A stretch of DNA of 64,000 nt from Argyresthia goedartella. Lineage: Eukaryota > Arthropoda > Insecta > Lepidoptera > Argyresthiidae. A program made the position numbers and the translations under genes. Under the pieces are notes generated by a model that was not told the origin of the DNA, did not search any database, and saw only the letters and a list, made by a program, of their open reading frames with translations. The first letter of the stretch is position 1, and each line of letters starts with the position of its first letter. This document shows positions 12,280 through 24,487 of the stretch, piece after piece. The stretch covers positions 17,727,579 through 17,791,578 of the forward strand of contig OX463816.1 in the NCBI GenBank assembly GCA_949825045.1, in the 5' to 3' direction.

Positions 12280-12500
12280 TGGGTCGGCAGAAACCCTACC
12301 TACGAAGCCAGGGTTCGAGTCCCGGTGGGGACAAGTGTTTGTCCGATGAGTGCGGATGTTTGTACTCTGGTCATGGTTGTTTGTCTATCTAAGTTTAATA
12401 TTTATCTATATATTTACGTGTTGTCTGGTGCCCAGGATGCGGGGAGTCCTAGTTTTGGGGCTGGAACAATGGGTGTAGATAGTGTCCAAAGTATGATTAT
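12280..12500 (+). mobile_element. tRNA-derived SINE, 5'-truncated (family 1)
   Basis: Starts inside the tRNA-like head (GGGTCGGCAG), keeps the B box GGTTCGAGTCCCGG (12311-12324) and continues into the family body: TGTTTGTACTCTGGTCATGG, then ATATTTATCTATAT, then a conserved AGTCCTAGTTTTGGGGCTGG block. The same family is full length at 41,685-41,952 and 3'-only at 23,106-23,252. Confidence 0.8.
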
Positions 12501-12584
12501 GTATCTGGGAAACCAAAAGATAGATAATGATTCGAAGAATTCTTATAAGATACTTATGTACCTACCTTAGTTAAAAGAATAAGG

Positions 12585-12720
12585 TGTTGTGGTTGTGATT
12601 CTGCCTACTATACGAGTGATCACGAGTTCGATTCCCGGCCGAGGACAATAGGATCAGAGTATGTGCCTATGTATAAACGCAATGTATGTATAGTTTGTGT
12701 ATTCTTTATGAGGGGAAGTA
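12585..12720 (+). mobile_element. tRNA-headed SINE-like copy, degenerate
   Basis: Contains a B-box-like GAGTTCGATTCCCGGCCG (12625-12642) preceded by TGCCTACTATACGAG. Its body differs from family 1. Only the head is convincing. Confidence 0.5.
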
Positions 12721-13155
12721 ATGCGATGTTTTAATTAGGAAGTTTAATAGGAAATTCGTTTAATTAAATACCTATCTTTGTGAAATACTTTCGTTAGCAA
12801 GTAGGTACCTAAATATATGTTTGGTAGGACACGAATTGACATTGGCATATGACGTCATAGGGGTATGACGAAATGAATGTAGGTATTAAATACGATTATG
12901 GAATTAACAATGCCTCGATAGATATCACGGGTTGTTGCTTGAGCAGTTATAGGCATTGAACTACTAGCTCAATGGATATAGGTACTTATCTATAGGTACA
13001 TGGTTAGATAGAACGTTAGATTGAGGTTTCTAAGTTAATTACCTATGTAGAATAAGTACCCATACTTACTTATGTGTGGAAAGGAATATATATTTTTATT
13101 GTTTTTAAACCATGTTTCCGGGAGTACCTACCTATAATATAACGTGGGATATTCG
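12721..13155. other. AT-rich non-coding DNA
   Basis: Multiple TAGGTACCTA-like words but no defined repeat or gene. Confidence 0.4.
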
Positions 13156-13161
13156 GTTTGA

Positions 13162-13226
<65 letters not shown>

Positions 13227-13228
13227 AA
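13162..13228. repeat. (TA)n microsatellite
   Basis: An almost pure TA dinucleotide run with a few ATAAAT interruptions at both edges. It is prone to cruciform extrusion and length change. Confidence 0.95.
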
Positions 13229-13239
13229 TAACTAGGTAA

Positions 13240-14825
13240 TAAAATAATAGAATATTATGGGGTTCTCAATAGGGTATACTTATGTTTTACTAACATTTTA
13301 TTCCTTATTTATTTACTCCTATCCCTCTCCCTGTTAATGTTTGTTATTTAAAGGAATTTATTTACTTCTCGTTTTAAGTAATATATGTCCTTATATACTC
13401 TATTTTACCTGAATCCTAGATAAAGTCAGTCAACTGTCACATTATTCATATTTATGTTGAATGAAATTGAGAGTTTGAATTAATATTCAATTTGTGGTTA
13501 TTCCAGCGTCGTGGAATGAAGTTTGAAATATTAATATAGCACTACTTTGTAGTATTTGGAGTCAATGAGACTATAAACTTATTGAAAGTAGTTACTGAGT
13601 TGACTAATTTCTGCGACAGCGTTTTAAATTTGTTATGTTCGACTCGATGTCGAGAATTCAGAGTTTAACTAAACAAACCTGCAATTCTCGTCTGAACTGA
13701 ATGATGATAAAGGTTCAATTTCCCTAGACTTTGTATTGCAATCATGGAAGGCGGTCATGGTTAATTTTATTAATACAATAGTTAGTAATTAATTACCTTT
13801 GATCAAATTATGGAATAAGCCGTCGCAAAGCCACCGCCAATGTTCACATAACGCCAGAATGAAGCAATAGAAGTACGGAAATTCACAGTTATGCTCTATT
13901 CAGATGTGCATATTTATATTACTATACGGATACATATACTTATATCTTCGCACTTTACGAAGTAACAATATCATGTTTGGATCTGCTGATGGTAGATTGA
14001 AGGTCAATTCATTAACCTTAAAATGAATCATGCTACTTACGCACTTCTATGGATGTGCAGAAATATTTAATACTTCATGCTATGCTATTGTGCATTACTA
14101 AAAGACAAATAAGTCTATTGAAACACATAACGTGTAACATAAACAACCAGTGAAACTTCATTGTGTATGTTTATAGTTTTCTATATGTGGAAGAATATTT
14201 AATATAATCTTACTACATAAATATCCGATATTGATTGATGAGACAGTTGAATGTCATTCACAAACTATAATCCCATCCTGATCGGTCATACCCCATCCCA
14301 ATCCGGTGAATCTATGACTAAATCCAATTCAGAATACTTATACGCTACTCTTTTTATAAACGAGTATCAGAACTACAAATTAATTGGTTTCGTAGAATTA
14401 TCTGGGTAGAAGACCGAATCAAGTGGTAGGGGTTTCTTCCCCAAAATTTTATGAATATCAAATTTTCCTTTTATTATTTTAATATTTATCATTTTTTATT
14501 TCATTTTAGTCAATACTCAAAATATACTATGACATTTTATTATATGAATCTGCTTTATAAGGTTATTAATCATTTAATGGATATTAATCTGTATCATTCT
14601 TGTTAGTGGGGACATATTTAAGTATATATCTTTTATTGAAATTTAAAATTACTAAATATTCAATTTAAAACATTCCTTGTTTAAAATCTATTGTCAAAGT
14701 TGACAGCACTTCTTACTCATACCTCTAGAATTAGGGTTACTGGTTTCACAAGTAGTAGGAGTTCTAATTTACTAGACGATCTATTTTATTTGGCCATCAC
14801 AATTAATAAGAGACTGCGTTTAAAA
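13240..14825. other. AT-rich non-coding DNA
   Basis: No gene, SINE head or clear repeat was recognised in about 1.6 kb. Confidence 0.4.
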
Positions 14826-14829
14826 GGGG

Positions 14830-15200
14830 GGTGGACGATATAGAAAGGGGGGATGTTACAGTAGTGAAGATATATCGGTTTTTCGATTCAGTTCCGCCGG
14901 TTGAATGGAATTGCTATCAGCTCAGAAATATTGTTTAATCCCCTTGAAATCTGCTCATTGAAAGTAGGGGGTGTTCTTGCATACATAATTGCTCACACAT
15001 CATATACAGGGTGTTTCTCATTATACAGGGTGTGAGTTAGCGATACAATACCTTCATATTGGGTCATTGTATTTATAATTTGGAATCTGTTTTGTTGCTA
15101 CATTTTGTTGTTTACTTAACTTGCGCCCACACACTTATCAGCTCAAAGTGACAAAAAATTGTTGTTTACATATATATTTCGCCCGCTCAAATATTTAAAA
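14830..15200 (+). other. Possible 5' LTR remnant or leader of the BEL/Pao element
   Basis: A purine tract (GAAAGGGGGG, about 14843-14852) is followed by TGTTACAG, resembling a polypurine tract next to an LTR start. The word CAGCTCA, which is enriched throughout the element, already occurs at 14,918 and 15,139. Twin TACAGGGTGT words lie at 15,005 and 15,025. No sequence here matches the candidate 3' LTR at 20,921, so an intact 5' LTR is not demonstrated and no primer-binding site could be assigned. Confidence 0.3.
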
Positions 15201-16775
15201 ATGCCGTCAAAATCGCAGGCAGCGAAGTTCCGGGAGGCCGTAAAAGGGATAACTCAGCTCAAAAAGCTTTGCAGTACTGGCCGGCAACAAGGCCAAGTAC
15301 GCGTTGGCCGATTTCACAGCCCGTTACATTAAATTGGAAGGGCTGAAGTCGAAGTTAGACGAGGTCTATTACGAGATCATCGACTATGATGACGATGATG
15401 AAGTGGAGGTTACGTACACGGTAAAATACGAGTCCGCGGTCGAGGACTACAATGAGGTACTTGTGACGTTCACCAAGTTAAGTGAAAAGTCAGCCCAGTC
15501 CATAACTCCGCACCCAATCAGCTCACATACGCCCGCCGCAGTCCTGCCCAAGATACCGTTGCCCAAGTTCAGCTCAAAGGTTGAAGACTGGCCCGCTTTT
15601 GTAGCCATATTTAGGAGCTTGACCGACGAAATTTCGACAGTCTCGGACGCCGTCAAGCTGCATTATTTGCTCTCGTGCCTTTCGGGGGAGGCTTACAATA
15701 TGGTATCACATCTTCAGCCCACCAATGTTAACTACGCAACGGCGATGGACATTTTAACTAGACGATTTGAGAACCGTCGTGTCCTGATCGACCGTTTTGT
15801 AGATATCATTTTGGGCTTGCCGCAAATTGATGCGTGCTCTAATATCCGCGCACTATTTCTTACTCCGCTCATCTCGGCTCACTCCGCCCTGAACAATTTG
15901 GAACTGCCCATGAAGGATTCGGACTACGTGTTCGTGTCCATAGTGGTACGTAACTTCAGGGCGAGTTACGTACTTTGTTTGAACGGAAGTACGGTTCCCG
16001 TTCCACACTCAAGAACCTCATTGAGTTCTTAGAGGAACACGCGCGTTGTGTTGAGAATGAGTGGTCTGGCCCGACCAGCCACCAGGCCGGGGCCTCATCG
16101 CGCCCGGGTCCATCAGGAATACTTGCGCAACTGACTCAGCTCGCTCAATCAGCTCAACCCACTTACACACACAAACATAGTAGGCCCGGCCCAAGTTACA
16201 CCCCCCGTCAGCCCACTCCCACGTACCCCCGCCGTCAGCCCAGTCCCACGTACCCCCCCAGCCAGCCAAGCCCACATTATAGCGCCCCTCAGCACACACA
16301 ATGGCACGCTTACTCCGCTCAACCAGCCCATTACCCGTCTACGGGCAATATGCCTTGCCCGTACTGCAAACTTAGGGGGCATAAAATGATTGCCTGCCTA
16401 CAATACAACACCCAGACAGTTGAAAACAGATGGGCGTTCATATACGAAAAGAACCGGTGCAGGCGTTGTTTGGGACCTCATTTTGCGAAAGATTGCAAGT
16501 CCACAGGGACATGCAAGGAGTGTGGCAAAGATAGTCACCACACTTCTCTTCTTCAGGATATCAACTCACCCAACCATCAATCAGGTCATCACTCAGCACA
16601 TTACTCGCCTAAATCTCTCTCCCCCACTCGCCCCCCCACTGATCCCCGCACTCGGCCCCCGATGGATGCTCGACAAGAGTTTGCGGCGCACGTGACGCGA
16701 ACTTCTACCCCACGACCCAGTCCACCTCAATCCCGATCGCCCAGTAGGTCTCGAGTAGGTCGTTATGAAGCATGA
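15201..16775 (+). pseudogene. gag: BEL/Pao gag polyprotein, frameshifted
   Basis: The ATG at 15201 opens a basic N-terminus (MPSKSQAAKFREAVKGI). A shift near 15,270 leads into the frame open to 16,032, which holds the conserved gag core (LPKIPLPKFSSKVEDWPAF, then LHYLLSCLSGEA). A second shift near 15,960 leads to a frame with three zinc knuckles: CPYCKLRGHKMIAC, CRRCLGPHFAKDC and CKECGKDSHH (16,350-16,550). A proline/histidine-rich linker lies between core and knuckles. The frame ends at a TGA (16,773) but continues open into the protease, so that stop looks like a CGA-to-TGA change. The protein would package element RNA if intact. Confidence 0.9.
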
Positions 16776-17410
16776 CTACCTACAATCACCGAGCACAATG
16801 AGAGCATAGAATCCGCACATCCACCCGCCCATATCACACATACATCCGCCCAACAAACACAATCCGCTCACCCAAACTCACACTTACCCACACATACAAG
16901 GCCTTTACATACTTATACAGCACACTTCCGGTCGACGAAATCGGACGCATTAGACACTCACTCAAATACTACTGAACATGTAGGACACATTATCAACACG
17001 CCAATTTTATTGCCAACCGTCTCGCTAAAGATAGCGGACGTACATGGCCAGTTTCAATTAGCGAGGGCGTTATTGGACTGCGGTTCAATGTTAACTTTAA
17101 TTTCTCAGCGCATGGCCCAAAGTTTAAAATTACCGCTAAAACCCACGTCACTGAAAATAACAGGAGTTGGCGATCAGCATACACAACACTCAAAGGCATC
17201 AATTACCATTGTATGTAGGCCTACAAACCGTGACACGCCTACAATTACAGCCACAGCCCACATTTTGAAAAATGTTACTGGATACCTACCGCTCGAGAAG
17301 GTACCAGATCTCTCACACACACAATAGGCTAACCACCGATTCCCCTCGCAGATCGAGGATATCAAACACCAGCTCCGGTTGATCTCATACTCGGCTCAGA
17401 CGTTTTAGGT
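16776..17410 (+). pseudogene. pol: BEL/Pao protease region (A17-type aspartic peptidase)
   Basis: In the same frame as gag after the TGA at 16,773. It holds ALLDCGSMLTLISQRMAQSL (about 17,067-17,126), where retroviral-type proteases usually have DSGS or DTGS; here it is DCGS. The frame stops at 17,325. One shift later it resumes with IPLADRGYQTPAPVDLILGS (about 17,340-17,400), the conserved end of this domain. It would cleave the gag-pol polyprotein. The frameshift inactivates it. Confidence 0.85.
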
Positions 17411-19340
17411 CAGGTTTTGGACGGGACTGAGGTATCGTTGGGCCCCGGGAAGCCTATTGCCTTTGGCACGATTTTTGACTACACATTAATAGGTCCGATT
17501 GAAAATCTTTACATATCACCGGTCAAATCAGTAAGATCACTCCACACTATCAGCACTCATACAGATCCCAATCCATCCGCTCATGATATACACAAAGACC
17601 TAGAAAGGTTTTGGGAGTCAGAGGAACCCCAAGTACACAAACATACCAGCCCATTGCAAGACCAGTGCGAGGAAATCTTTCGCACCACAACAAAACGTGA
17701 GCCTACAGGCCAATATATGGTCACACTACCATTTCTGCACAACGCACCGACATTAGGTAACACACATGCAATTGCACTACGCAGTTTTCTCAATTTAGAG
17801 AAAAAGCTGCAATCAAACCCGCTCTTTCACTCAAAATACGTAGACTTCATGACAGACTACATAAGGTTAGGCCATATGTCGCTTTGCCATCCCAACACAT
17901 TCGCTCATAAACAGCACTTTTATATACCACACCACGGCATATTTAAGTCAGGTACAGAAAAGCTACGTTGTGTATTCGACGGAAGCTGCAGAAGCTCAAA
18001 TGGCATAAGCTTAAATGAATGCCTACACACAGGCCCAGCACTTCAACAAGACATTGTTGACATCATCATGTCATTTAGAACTCACTCGCTAGTATTTAGT
18101 ATTGACATCCGGAAGATGTTCAGGAATATTCTCATTCGCCCAGAACAAAGACATTATCAGCTCATTCTATGGCGGTCGTCACCCGACCAGCCCCTGCTCA
18201 CTTATGCGCTCAATACCGTCGCATACGGATTACGGTCCAGTCCATATCATGCTATTCGTACTCTGCTCCAATTAGCTGATGACGAAGGTCATCGCTACCC
18301 TCACGCTGCTCATATTATACGCAGTTCAATTTTCGTCGATGACATACTCACAGGTCATGACTCTGTGGAATCTGCTCAGGCACTTCAAAATTAACTCATT
18401 GATTTATTGGCCCTAGGTAGCTTCCAGCTCAGTAAATGGACCTCAAACTCACCTCAGCTCCTTGATAGATTCCCTGATGATCAGTGTGACATGCCCAAAG
18501 ATTTCAGCATCACTTCCAACTCAACTTCAATTAAAGTATTAGGCATACAGTGGATCCCTCAAACTGACGAATTCATTTATCGCATTTCTCTACCCCCATA
18601 ACAAAAATTAAAAAACGATCAATTCTCAGCACAGTAGCTTCTCTTTATGACCCAAATGGTTGGGTAACCCCCACAGTCTTCCGCGCAAAAATACTTCTTC
18701 AGAAGTTATGGCTTCTCAATATAGGATGGGATGAATTCACTCCCGTAGAAATCCACACAGAATGGCAGCAAATTTCGGAAGATCTTCCTCAGCTCTCAAA
18801 TTTACCTCGGCCCATTTGTAAACACAAGTCCACGTCCACGTACTCGCTTCTTGGATTCGCAGACGCCTCCATAGCTGGTTATGCAGCTGTCATTTACCTG
18901 CATGAACTCGACGCAAATGGACATGTCACCGTACATCTGACCATGGCCAAGTCAAAGGTGGCACCAATTAAGAACCACCTCACCATTCCCAAGTTGGAGC
19001 TTTCAGCTGCAACCCTCTTATCTCAGCTCATGACTAGAGTGTCGACCCACCTTTCGGCTCACATTACTATCGCACATCACACATGTTGGTCCGACAGCAC
19101 CATAGTATTGGCATGGCTCAATACGCCCCCTCATCGGCTACAGACTTTTGAAGCCAATCGAGTGGCTAAGATCGCTGCTAGTGCGACCCGCCTCATGTGG
19201 AGACATGTGCCCACAGACCTGAACCCTGCCGACTGTGCAAGCAGGGGAATGTCGGCTCAATCACTCTCACAACATGAACTGTGGTGGTCTCCCAATTGGC
19301 TCAAGGAGCCTCCTTGCGCCTGGCCCATGATGCCACCCTC
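17411..19340 (+). pseudogene. pol: BEL/Pao reverse transcriptase and RNase H
   Basis: Readable from 17,411. RT motifs in order: LRCVFDGSCRSSNGISLNEC, SLVFSIDIRKMFRNILI (motif A), TVAYGLRSSPYHAIRTL (motif B) and SIFVDDILTG (about 18,328-18,355), the catalytic box with both Asp. An in-frame TAA at 18,392 and a one-base shift in a C run at about 18,598 break it. Beyond that, SLYDPNGWVTPTVFRAK and the RNase H residues follow: GFADASIAGYAA, IPKLELSAATLL, CWSDSTIVLAWL. All catalytic residues survive, so inactivation is recent or mild. The start residue at 17,417 is a Leu codon, not a true start. Confidence 0.92.
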
Positions 19341-20898
19341 ATTAGGCCATCATGCTGTTCCAGGTCTTAAACCAAAAAAGGTATCAGCTCACATAGCGGT
19401 CCCAGATCTTGATCTGGATTTTCTTACTCGATTCAGCTCACTGGACAAGCTCGTCGGAGTGACGGCTTGCATCCGGAGGTTCATATTCAACGCCAAGCAC
19501 GGCTCAGACGTACGGCGTGCTGGTCCATTGACAGTAAATGAACGTAGGGAAGCTCTAATGTACTGGATCCGCTCAGTTCAGCACAATGAGTTCGCAGAGC
19601 ACATTAACCGGTTGCAGACCGGCAAGATTTGTCTCACGCGTCTCCAACGTCTGTCACCATTTATGAAAAACGACCTCTTGAGAGTCGGAGGCCGACTCTC
19701 TCAAGCGTCAATTAGGTACGACGCTCAACACCCACTCATTCTTCCCAGCTCAAGTCCTCTAGTGGATCTCATTATTGACCATTACCACAAAATACACTGC
19801 CATCCTGGCGCTGTCACATTACACGCAATCTTACGCCAGCAGTTCTGGATTCTCTCCGCCCGCCGTATTATCAGACACCGCGTATTTCAGTGCATCAGAT
19901 GCTTCCGGTGTCGCACTCAAACTACAGCCCCGATCATGGCTGACCTTCCAGTAGATAGGGTCACCCCTCAGCCCGTATTTAGCCAGGTCACGACCGATTT
20001 TGCCGGTCCGTTTCTCGTTAAATCCAGCACTCTGCGCAACGTAAAGCTCCTAAAGGCATACTTTTGAATTTTTGTTTGCCTCACAACGAAAGCGGTTCAT
20101 TTAGAGGCCGTCTCTGCCCTTACCACGGAAGCGTTCTTTGCGGCATTACAAAGATTTGTATCCCGTCGTGGGACGCCGACTCTCATTAGAAGCGATTGCG
20201 GCACAAACTATATAGGCGCTAGAAATCATCTCAGGGAGGTCCAAGAATTTCTCAGCTCAAATAATGATACAATCACTCATAAACTCGCTACTCAACAGAT
20301 AACTTGGTTACTGAACCCCCCAAAGGGACCATGGTTCGGCGCACTGCACGAAATAAATGTGAAATCCACCAAACAACTGTTCTATCGTGTCATAGGTGAA
20401 CAGCACCTCGCTTTTGAAGAATTTTCCACTCTCTTAGCCAGAATTGAAGCTGTGCTCAACTCAAGACCCCTCTTCTCACTCTCGTCCAACCCTTGGGACT
20501 TTGAACCCCTCACTGCGGGACATTTCATTAAAGGACGCCCTCTCACCGCTCTACCCGAGCATTCACTCGATACTCAGCACATCTCAGCTCGTAGACGTTT
20601 TCAGCTCATACAAGCTCTCTCTCAACGCTTCTGGATCCTTTGGTCCACCTCATACCTCCATACCCTCCAAACCCGCTCCAAATGGCTCTCTCCTTCATCA
20701 CCTCCTCAAGTCGGTGAACTGGTACTCATCAAAGAAGATGGCTTGCCTCCGCTACAATGGAATATGGGAAGAATCACCCGCACAATACCCGAAAAAGACG
20801 GAGTGGTACGAGTGGTCGACCTCGACACAGCCCAAGGAAACCTGAGAAGGCCTGTCTTCAAGTTAGCCAGGCTCCCAACAGATTCAGCTCAAGAATAA
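19341..20898 (+). pseudogene. pol: BEL/Pao integrase
   Basis: Same frame as RNase H. The HHCC zinc module is present (HYHKIHCHPGA, then CIRCFRC near 19,890-19,911). The DDE core has VTTDFAGPF (first Asp) and IRSDCGTNYIGA (second Asp, about 20,185), and the Glu lies in PPKGPWFGALHEINVK (about 20,318-20,365), where most BEL elements have GGLWE. One TGA at 20,065 replaces what is probably a Trp before IFVCLTTKAVHLEAV. The C-terminal domain has the usual WNMGRI...VRVVDL motif and ends at 20,898. It would insert element cDNA. Confidence 0.92.
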
Positions 20899-20920
20899 CC
20901 TCAGCTCCGCCCGCCCAGGA

Positions 20921-21230
20921 TGTTCACGCACAAACGAAACGCAGTGCGTGACGTCAGAGAAAACCAGAGAGTTTCGATCTCGCGAGTGGATCGACGCCAT
21001 CTTTGAAGTTTGCTCCTTGAAGTTTTGAACACGAAATCTCGGCTCGCAACGCTGCGCATTTATCTGCTCATAATTAAATACCAGTCGGCACATTTCGCAT
21101 CGGATTCTCATGTTTGTCTGCATAAACTGTGTATCCATCGCTGGTGAATAGTGTGCGTGTACGTACAACGTTGAAACCCTATACCGCGTGTTAGATTCTG
21201 CTGACCTGGAGGATCCAGGCCCTGGTGCTG
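20921..21230 (+). repeat. Candidate 3' LTR of the BEL/Pao element
   Basis: Begins TGTTCACGCACAAACG, in the right place directly after pol, and has the TG start and mixed composition of BEL LTRs. No second copy lies upstream of gag, so identity rests on position only. The 3' boundary is a guess. Confidence 0.4.
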
Positions 21231-21580
21231 AACCTGCAGTCACAGACCGAGGAAGGCTGGCACACCCCAAGACGTCGTCCCGGTACCTTGACCACTTGCT
21301 CCACATTCCCATCTAACCTCAAACCCATATTTTGTCATCTGCTCATCTCAATCTTTCCCAATCTCATCAGCCCTACATTCCTGCGACCCTTAGCGGTCAC
21401 ATTTATCTTGCAGTAATATAAAATTGACCTGTATCTTACATTTTAATAATAATTTTGCATGAACAAATAATATTTGTATGCCATTGGCCAAACAAAGATT
21501 CTACTACACCTACTTTAAAATTTATACATATTGTACCTATGTTTAACAAATAAAGCTTTGAATCTTTGAATCTTTGAAAC
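21231..21580 (+). mobile_element. LINE 3' tail fragment
   Basis: Ends with a polyadenylation-type AATAAA (21,549-21,554) followed by three copies of the 8-9 bp word CTTTGAAT (21,556-21,580). Short microsatellite tails after AATAAA are typical of CR1/Jockey-group LINEs. No coding part could be read with confidence. Confidence 0.5.
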
Positions 21581-21730
21581 AGAGTCAATTATAAATATCT
21601 AATTTATTTTCGAGGAACATCGAGACATCTTTTTAGTTAATATGTATTTCTATTCTACTATGTTTATATTTATTTGTTACGTAGAGATATATATTTAATA
21701 CAATAATATATTACATATACGTATGATATA

Positions 21731-22296
21731 AGGGTGTCCCAAAAGTCAACGTTAAGCTAGGGACGATAGGATGGATGGTAGTCGTCATCAGAAAAATATT
21801 TAAAAAAAAACATATCATGATCCCTAGAAATAAGAGGATTTTTTAAAAACACGAAATTTCTCCATACTGTAACCATTTTTCGGTTGCTGTGGTTAATGTG
21901 TCTTGTTTTTGTCCATTCAAATGTTGTTACCACAACCCTTAATATCATATCCATGATCACAGTCAAAATTAGTAAGTAACATAATTGCCCCAAGTTTTCT
22001 AAAAATAACACTTTTTTCCGAAGTAAGAACTCGAATTTTTTGAAATTTACCAACTTTGGCAGGGCCTCATTTATGGGATATGATATTAAGGGTTATGATA
22101 ACAATATTTGAATGGACAAAAACAATACACATTAACCACAGTAACCGAAAATGGTGACAGTATGGAGACATTTCGTGTTTTTTTTAAATGCCTCTTATTT
22201 CTAGGGATCATGATATGGATTTTTATTTTTCTGATGATTAGTACCATTTATCCTATCGTCTTGTTTCGGCTTATCGTTGACTTTTGGGATACCCAG
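21731..22296. mobile_element. Fold-back MITE with about 220-bp arms
   Basis: The ends GGGTGTCCCAAAAGTCAACG (left) and CGTTGACTTTTGGGATACCC (right) are inverted copies. Complementarity continues about 220 bp inward, to ACCCTTAATATCATATCC (about 21,935-21,952) and its partner near 22,075-22,093, leaving a loop of about 120 bp. Arms differ by roughly 15%. TA dinucleotides at 21,729 and 22,297 could be the target duplication, pointing to Tc1/mariner-type mobilisation. No transposase is encoded, and the open frames within are shadows of the arms. Confidence 0.75.
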
Positions 22297-22319
22297 TATT
22301 TAACATATAATTAGTAAAG

Positions 22320-23105
22320 CTCTTCAACCCCCAACCCCCTCAGGTTAGACCTAGTATGGTGTTCACAGATAAATCCATTTTGTAATAAGCTTTGATAAAT
22401 AAATACATAAATACATTTTCACTTCGGCGGAGGCTTCCATTAAAATCACTAAATGCTTTTCCATTTAAAATAACGGCACATCTCGTCATTTTCCGTTTTG
22501 AAATGTCGGGATTCAGAATACGGCATTATTTTAGAATGCTATATCTAAAATAAGGCTTATAGGCAACAAGATATTAAACTAATTAAAGATAAGTAAATTA
22601 AGTCCCTATACTTTACCTAACAGGAACTGTCACGACGCTATGTTTCTAAAACATTTAAATTCATTTCGCCTAGTTAGAAATTTGCAGCAAACTAAAGACA
22701 GCTATGTAAGTTTATGTTTATAGCACTTAGTCATTGCAGAGACGAAGTAGTTAAAACAACGATGCAACTTACAAAATACTTTACACTCCTCTGAAATTTC
22801 AACCAACCCCCAAGCAAGAGTCTTCTTTCATCGGCAAGCCGATTTTAGCTCAAAGTGAACGGGTCCTTTCAAAAAAATATAAGGAACTTTAAGTAGTTGT
22901 CGGCGCAGACGTTTTGGTATGCAGTGCCGCGCTCAATCAGTGCTCAAAGAAAGTGGAACCAGGCGGGACGGCGAGAAGATCAAAGACACCTGGAAGTAGA
23001 AGGAGCATAAAGATATAGATACAATTTAATCACGTATGCCAAGCAACCACTATAAGGCACAGTTTTTTTTGACCCAATACAGAAAAGATAAAAAGAAAGT
23101 ATTTC
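22320..23105. other. Non-coding DNA without recognised features
   Basis: No gene or repeat family was recognised in this stretch. Confidence 0.4.
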
Positions 23106-23252
23106 ATGGTTGTTTATCTATCTAAGTATAATATTTATCTATATAAGTATGTATATCATTGTCAAGTACCCAAGATACAGGGAATCCTAGTTTGGGGCTA
23201 GATCAATATGTGTAAATAGTGTCCAAGGTATTATTATAATTATTATTTCGTA
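23106..23252 (+). mobile_element. SINE family 1, 3' half only
   Basis: Nearly identical to 41,803-41,950: TCATGGTTGTTTATCTAT, then CCAAGATACAGGGAATCC, then TAGTGTCCAAGGTATTATTA and a TAATTATTATT tail. The tRNA head is missing, as in 5'-truncated retroposons. Confidence 0.85.
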
Positions 23253-23847
23253 TTTTAATTCATATTTGAATAGAGAGCGGATATTGCATTAATTATTATG
23301 TATAACAGATTCCTTCACTTTTCGTCAGGTCAGTTCTCGTATCGCCGCGTACGATCAGCTGCTCTTCTGAATTCACCCCAGCTATCCAACTCTCCAGCTG
23401 GTCTCCCTGAGCTTGTAGTACCTCTTGGACATTCTCATTTTCGCCACGGCCGGACCGAAGTCAAATACTAGACTATCAAGAAACGGTGAATATCTGTGCC
23501 AGTGGTGTTGTGCCCTGTGGGCAACGCCTGCCACATTAGCAATAGAACATAAGCAGTGGATGGAAAAGATGGGTGATATTCTTATTGTTGTAATTAATTT
23601 TCTCAGTCAAAAATAGCTATACTTAAACAAACAGTAGATAACATTCCCAATTCAAAACCGCGTGTTCTCTCAACCAAGAGAAATATCAAAAAATTTTTGG
23701 TCGTCAATTCATAATTTCGTAGCTTATTCCACCAAATTATAGCAGTAATTCCAAATATTTCATCACAATTTAAATTAATAAAAATCATTCCATTTCGCCA
23801 ATTATCCATTACAACACGGTATATGTTACATAATCCACTCTATTTTT
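23253..23847. other. Non-coding DNA before the Crypton-like element
   Basis: Only short open frames without recognisable domains. Confidence 0.4.
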
Positions 23848-23964
23848 AATAGTACATTACTTCAGAGGGAAGAAAGTGACAGTTCCATACCGAGATTATT
23901 GATGATTAATCGAACTTACCTGTAAGTGAAGTTCTATCATAATTATGTGAAGGCTTTGTCCGAA

Positions 23965-24107
23965 GAGATTAGAGATATACTTGTAGTAGCACGTAGTGTC
24001 TGCCATTCATCCACTATAGTTAAAATACATAGGGTAAACCGAAAAAAACTTTTTATCGAGTGTGCCTTGTTGCTAGCCCCACGCACCCAATCACCCAATG
24101 GATCATT
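23965..24107 (+). repeat. DIRS terminal repeat, 3' side of the element
   Basis: 143 bp that are the reverse complement of 28,922-29,065 apart from a one-base indel and a couple of substitutions. The outermost 65 bp of this end (23,900-23,964) differ from the other end, as usual in DIRS elements where the two terminal repeats are not identical at their tips. Confidence 0.92.
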
Positions 24108-24174
24108 TAGTTCAAAGCTACAAGAGTACCAGGTGTAATATTCCACTACATGGGTTACATTGGGCGGGCGGGAG

Positions 24175-24293
24175 CTAATCTCTTCGGACAAAGCCTTCAC
24201 ATAATTATGATAGAACTTCACTTACAGGTAAGTTCGATTAATCATCAATTATGTTACAGGCTTTGTCCTTTGAGATTAGAGATATACTTGTAG
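24175..24293. repeat. DIRS internal complementary region (ICR)
   Basis: Positions 24,175-24,247 are the perfect reverse complement of the element's left tip (23,900-23,972, 73 bp). Positions 24,248-24,293 are the perfect reverse complement of the right tip (29,044-29,089, 46 bp). Joining both tips in one internal segment is the hallmark of DIRS-1-like elements, where it is thought to template the closing of the circular DNA intermediate that the recombinase then inserts. Confidence 0.95.
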
Positions 24294-24487
24294 ATTTTGA
24301 AAGTCTAAGTGGAATATTACTAGACTATTGAAAAACCACAAACAACTGTTACGAATTTATCTAATGAAACATTTACATGTCCCATTACATTCTTCTATCA
24401 GTACTCAAGACAATGAAGGTGAATATCTTTAACCTATGATTAATTTAAATATTCATTCAAAAGTTTTATGTACTTCATAATATGCAC

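Noticed and set aside
21757..22314. Pair of similar proteins on opposite strands
   Set aside because: They arise from the two arms of a fold-back MITE.
23943..24221. Protein with the same first residues on both strands
   Set aside because: Both start in the 73-bp inverted repeat formed by the DIRS tip and ICR; not coding.
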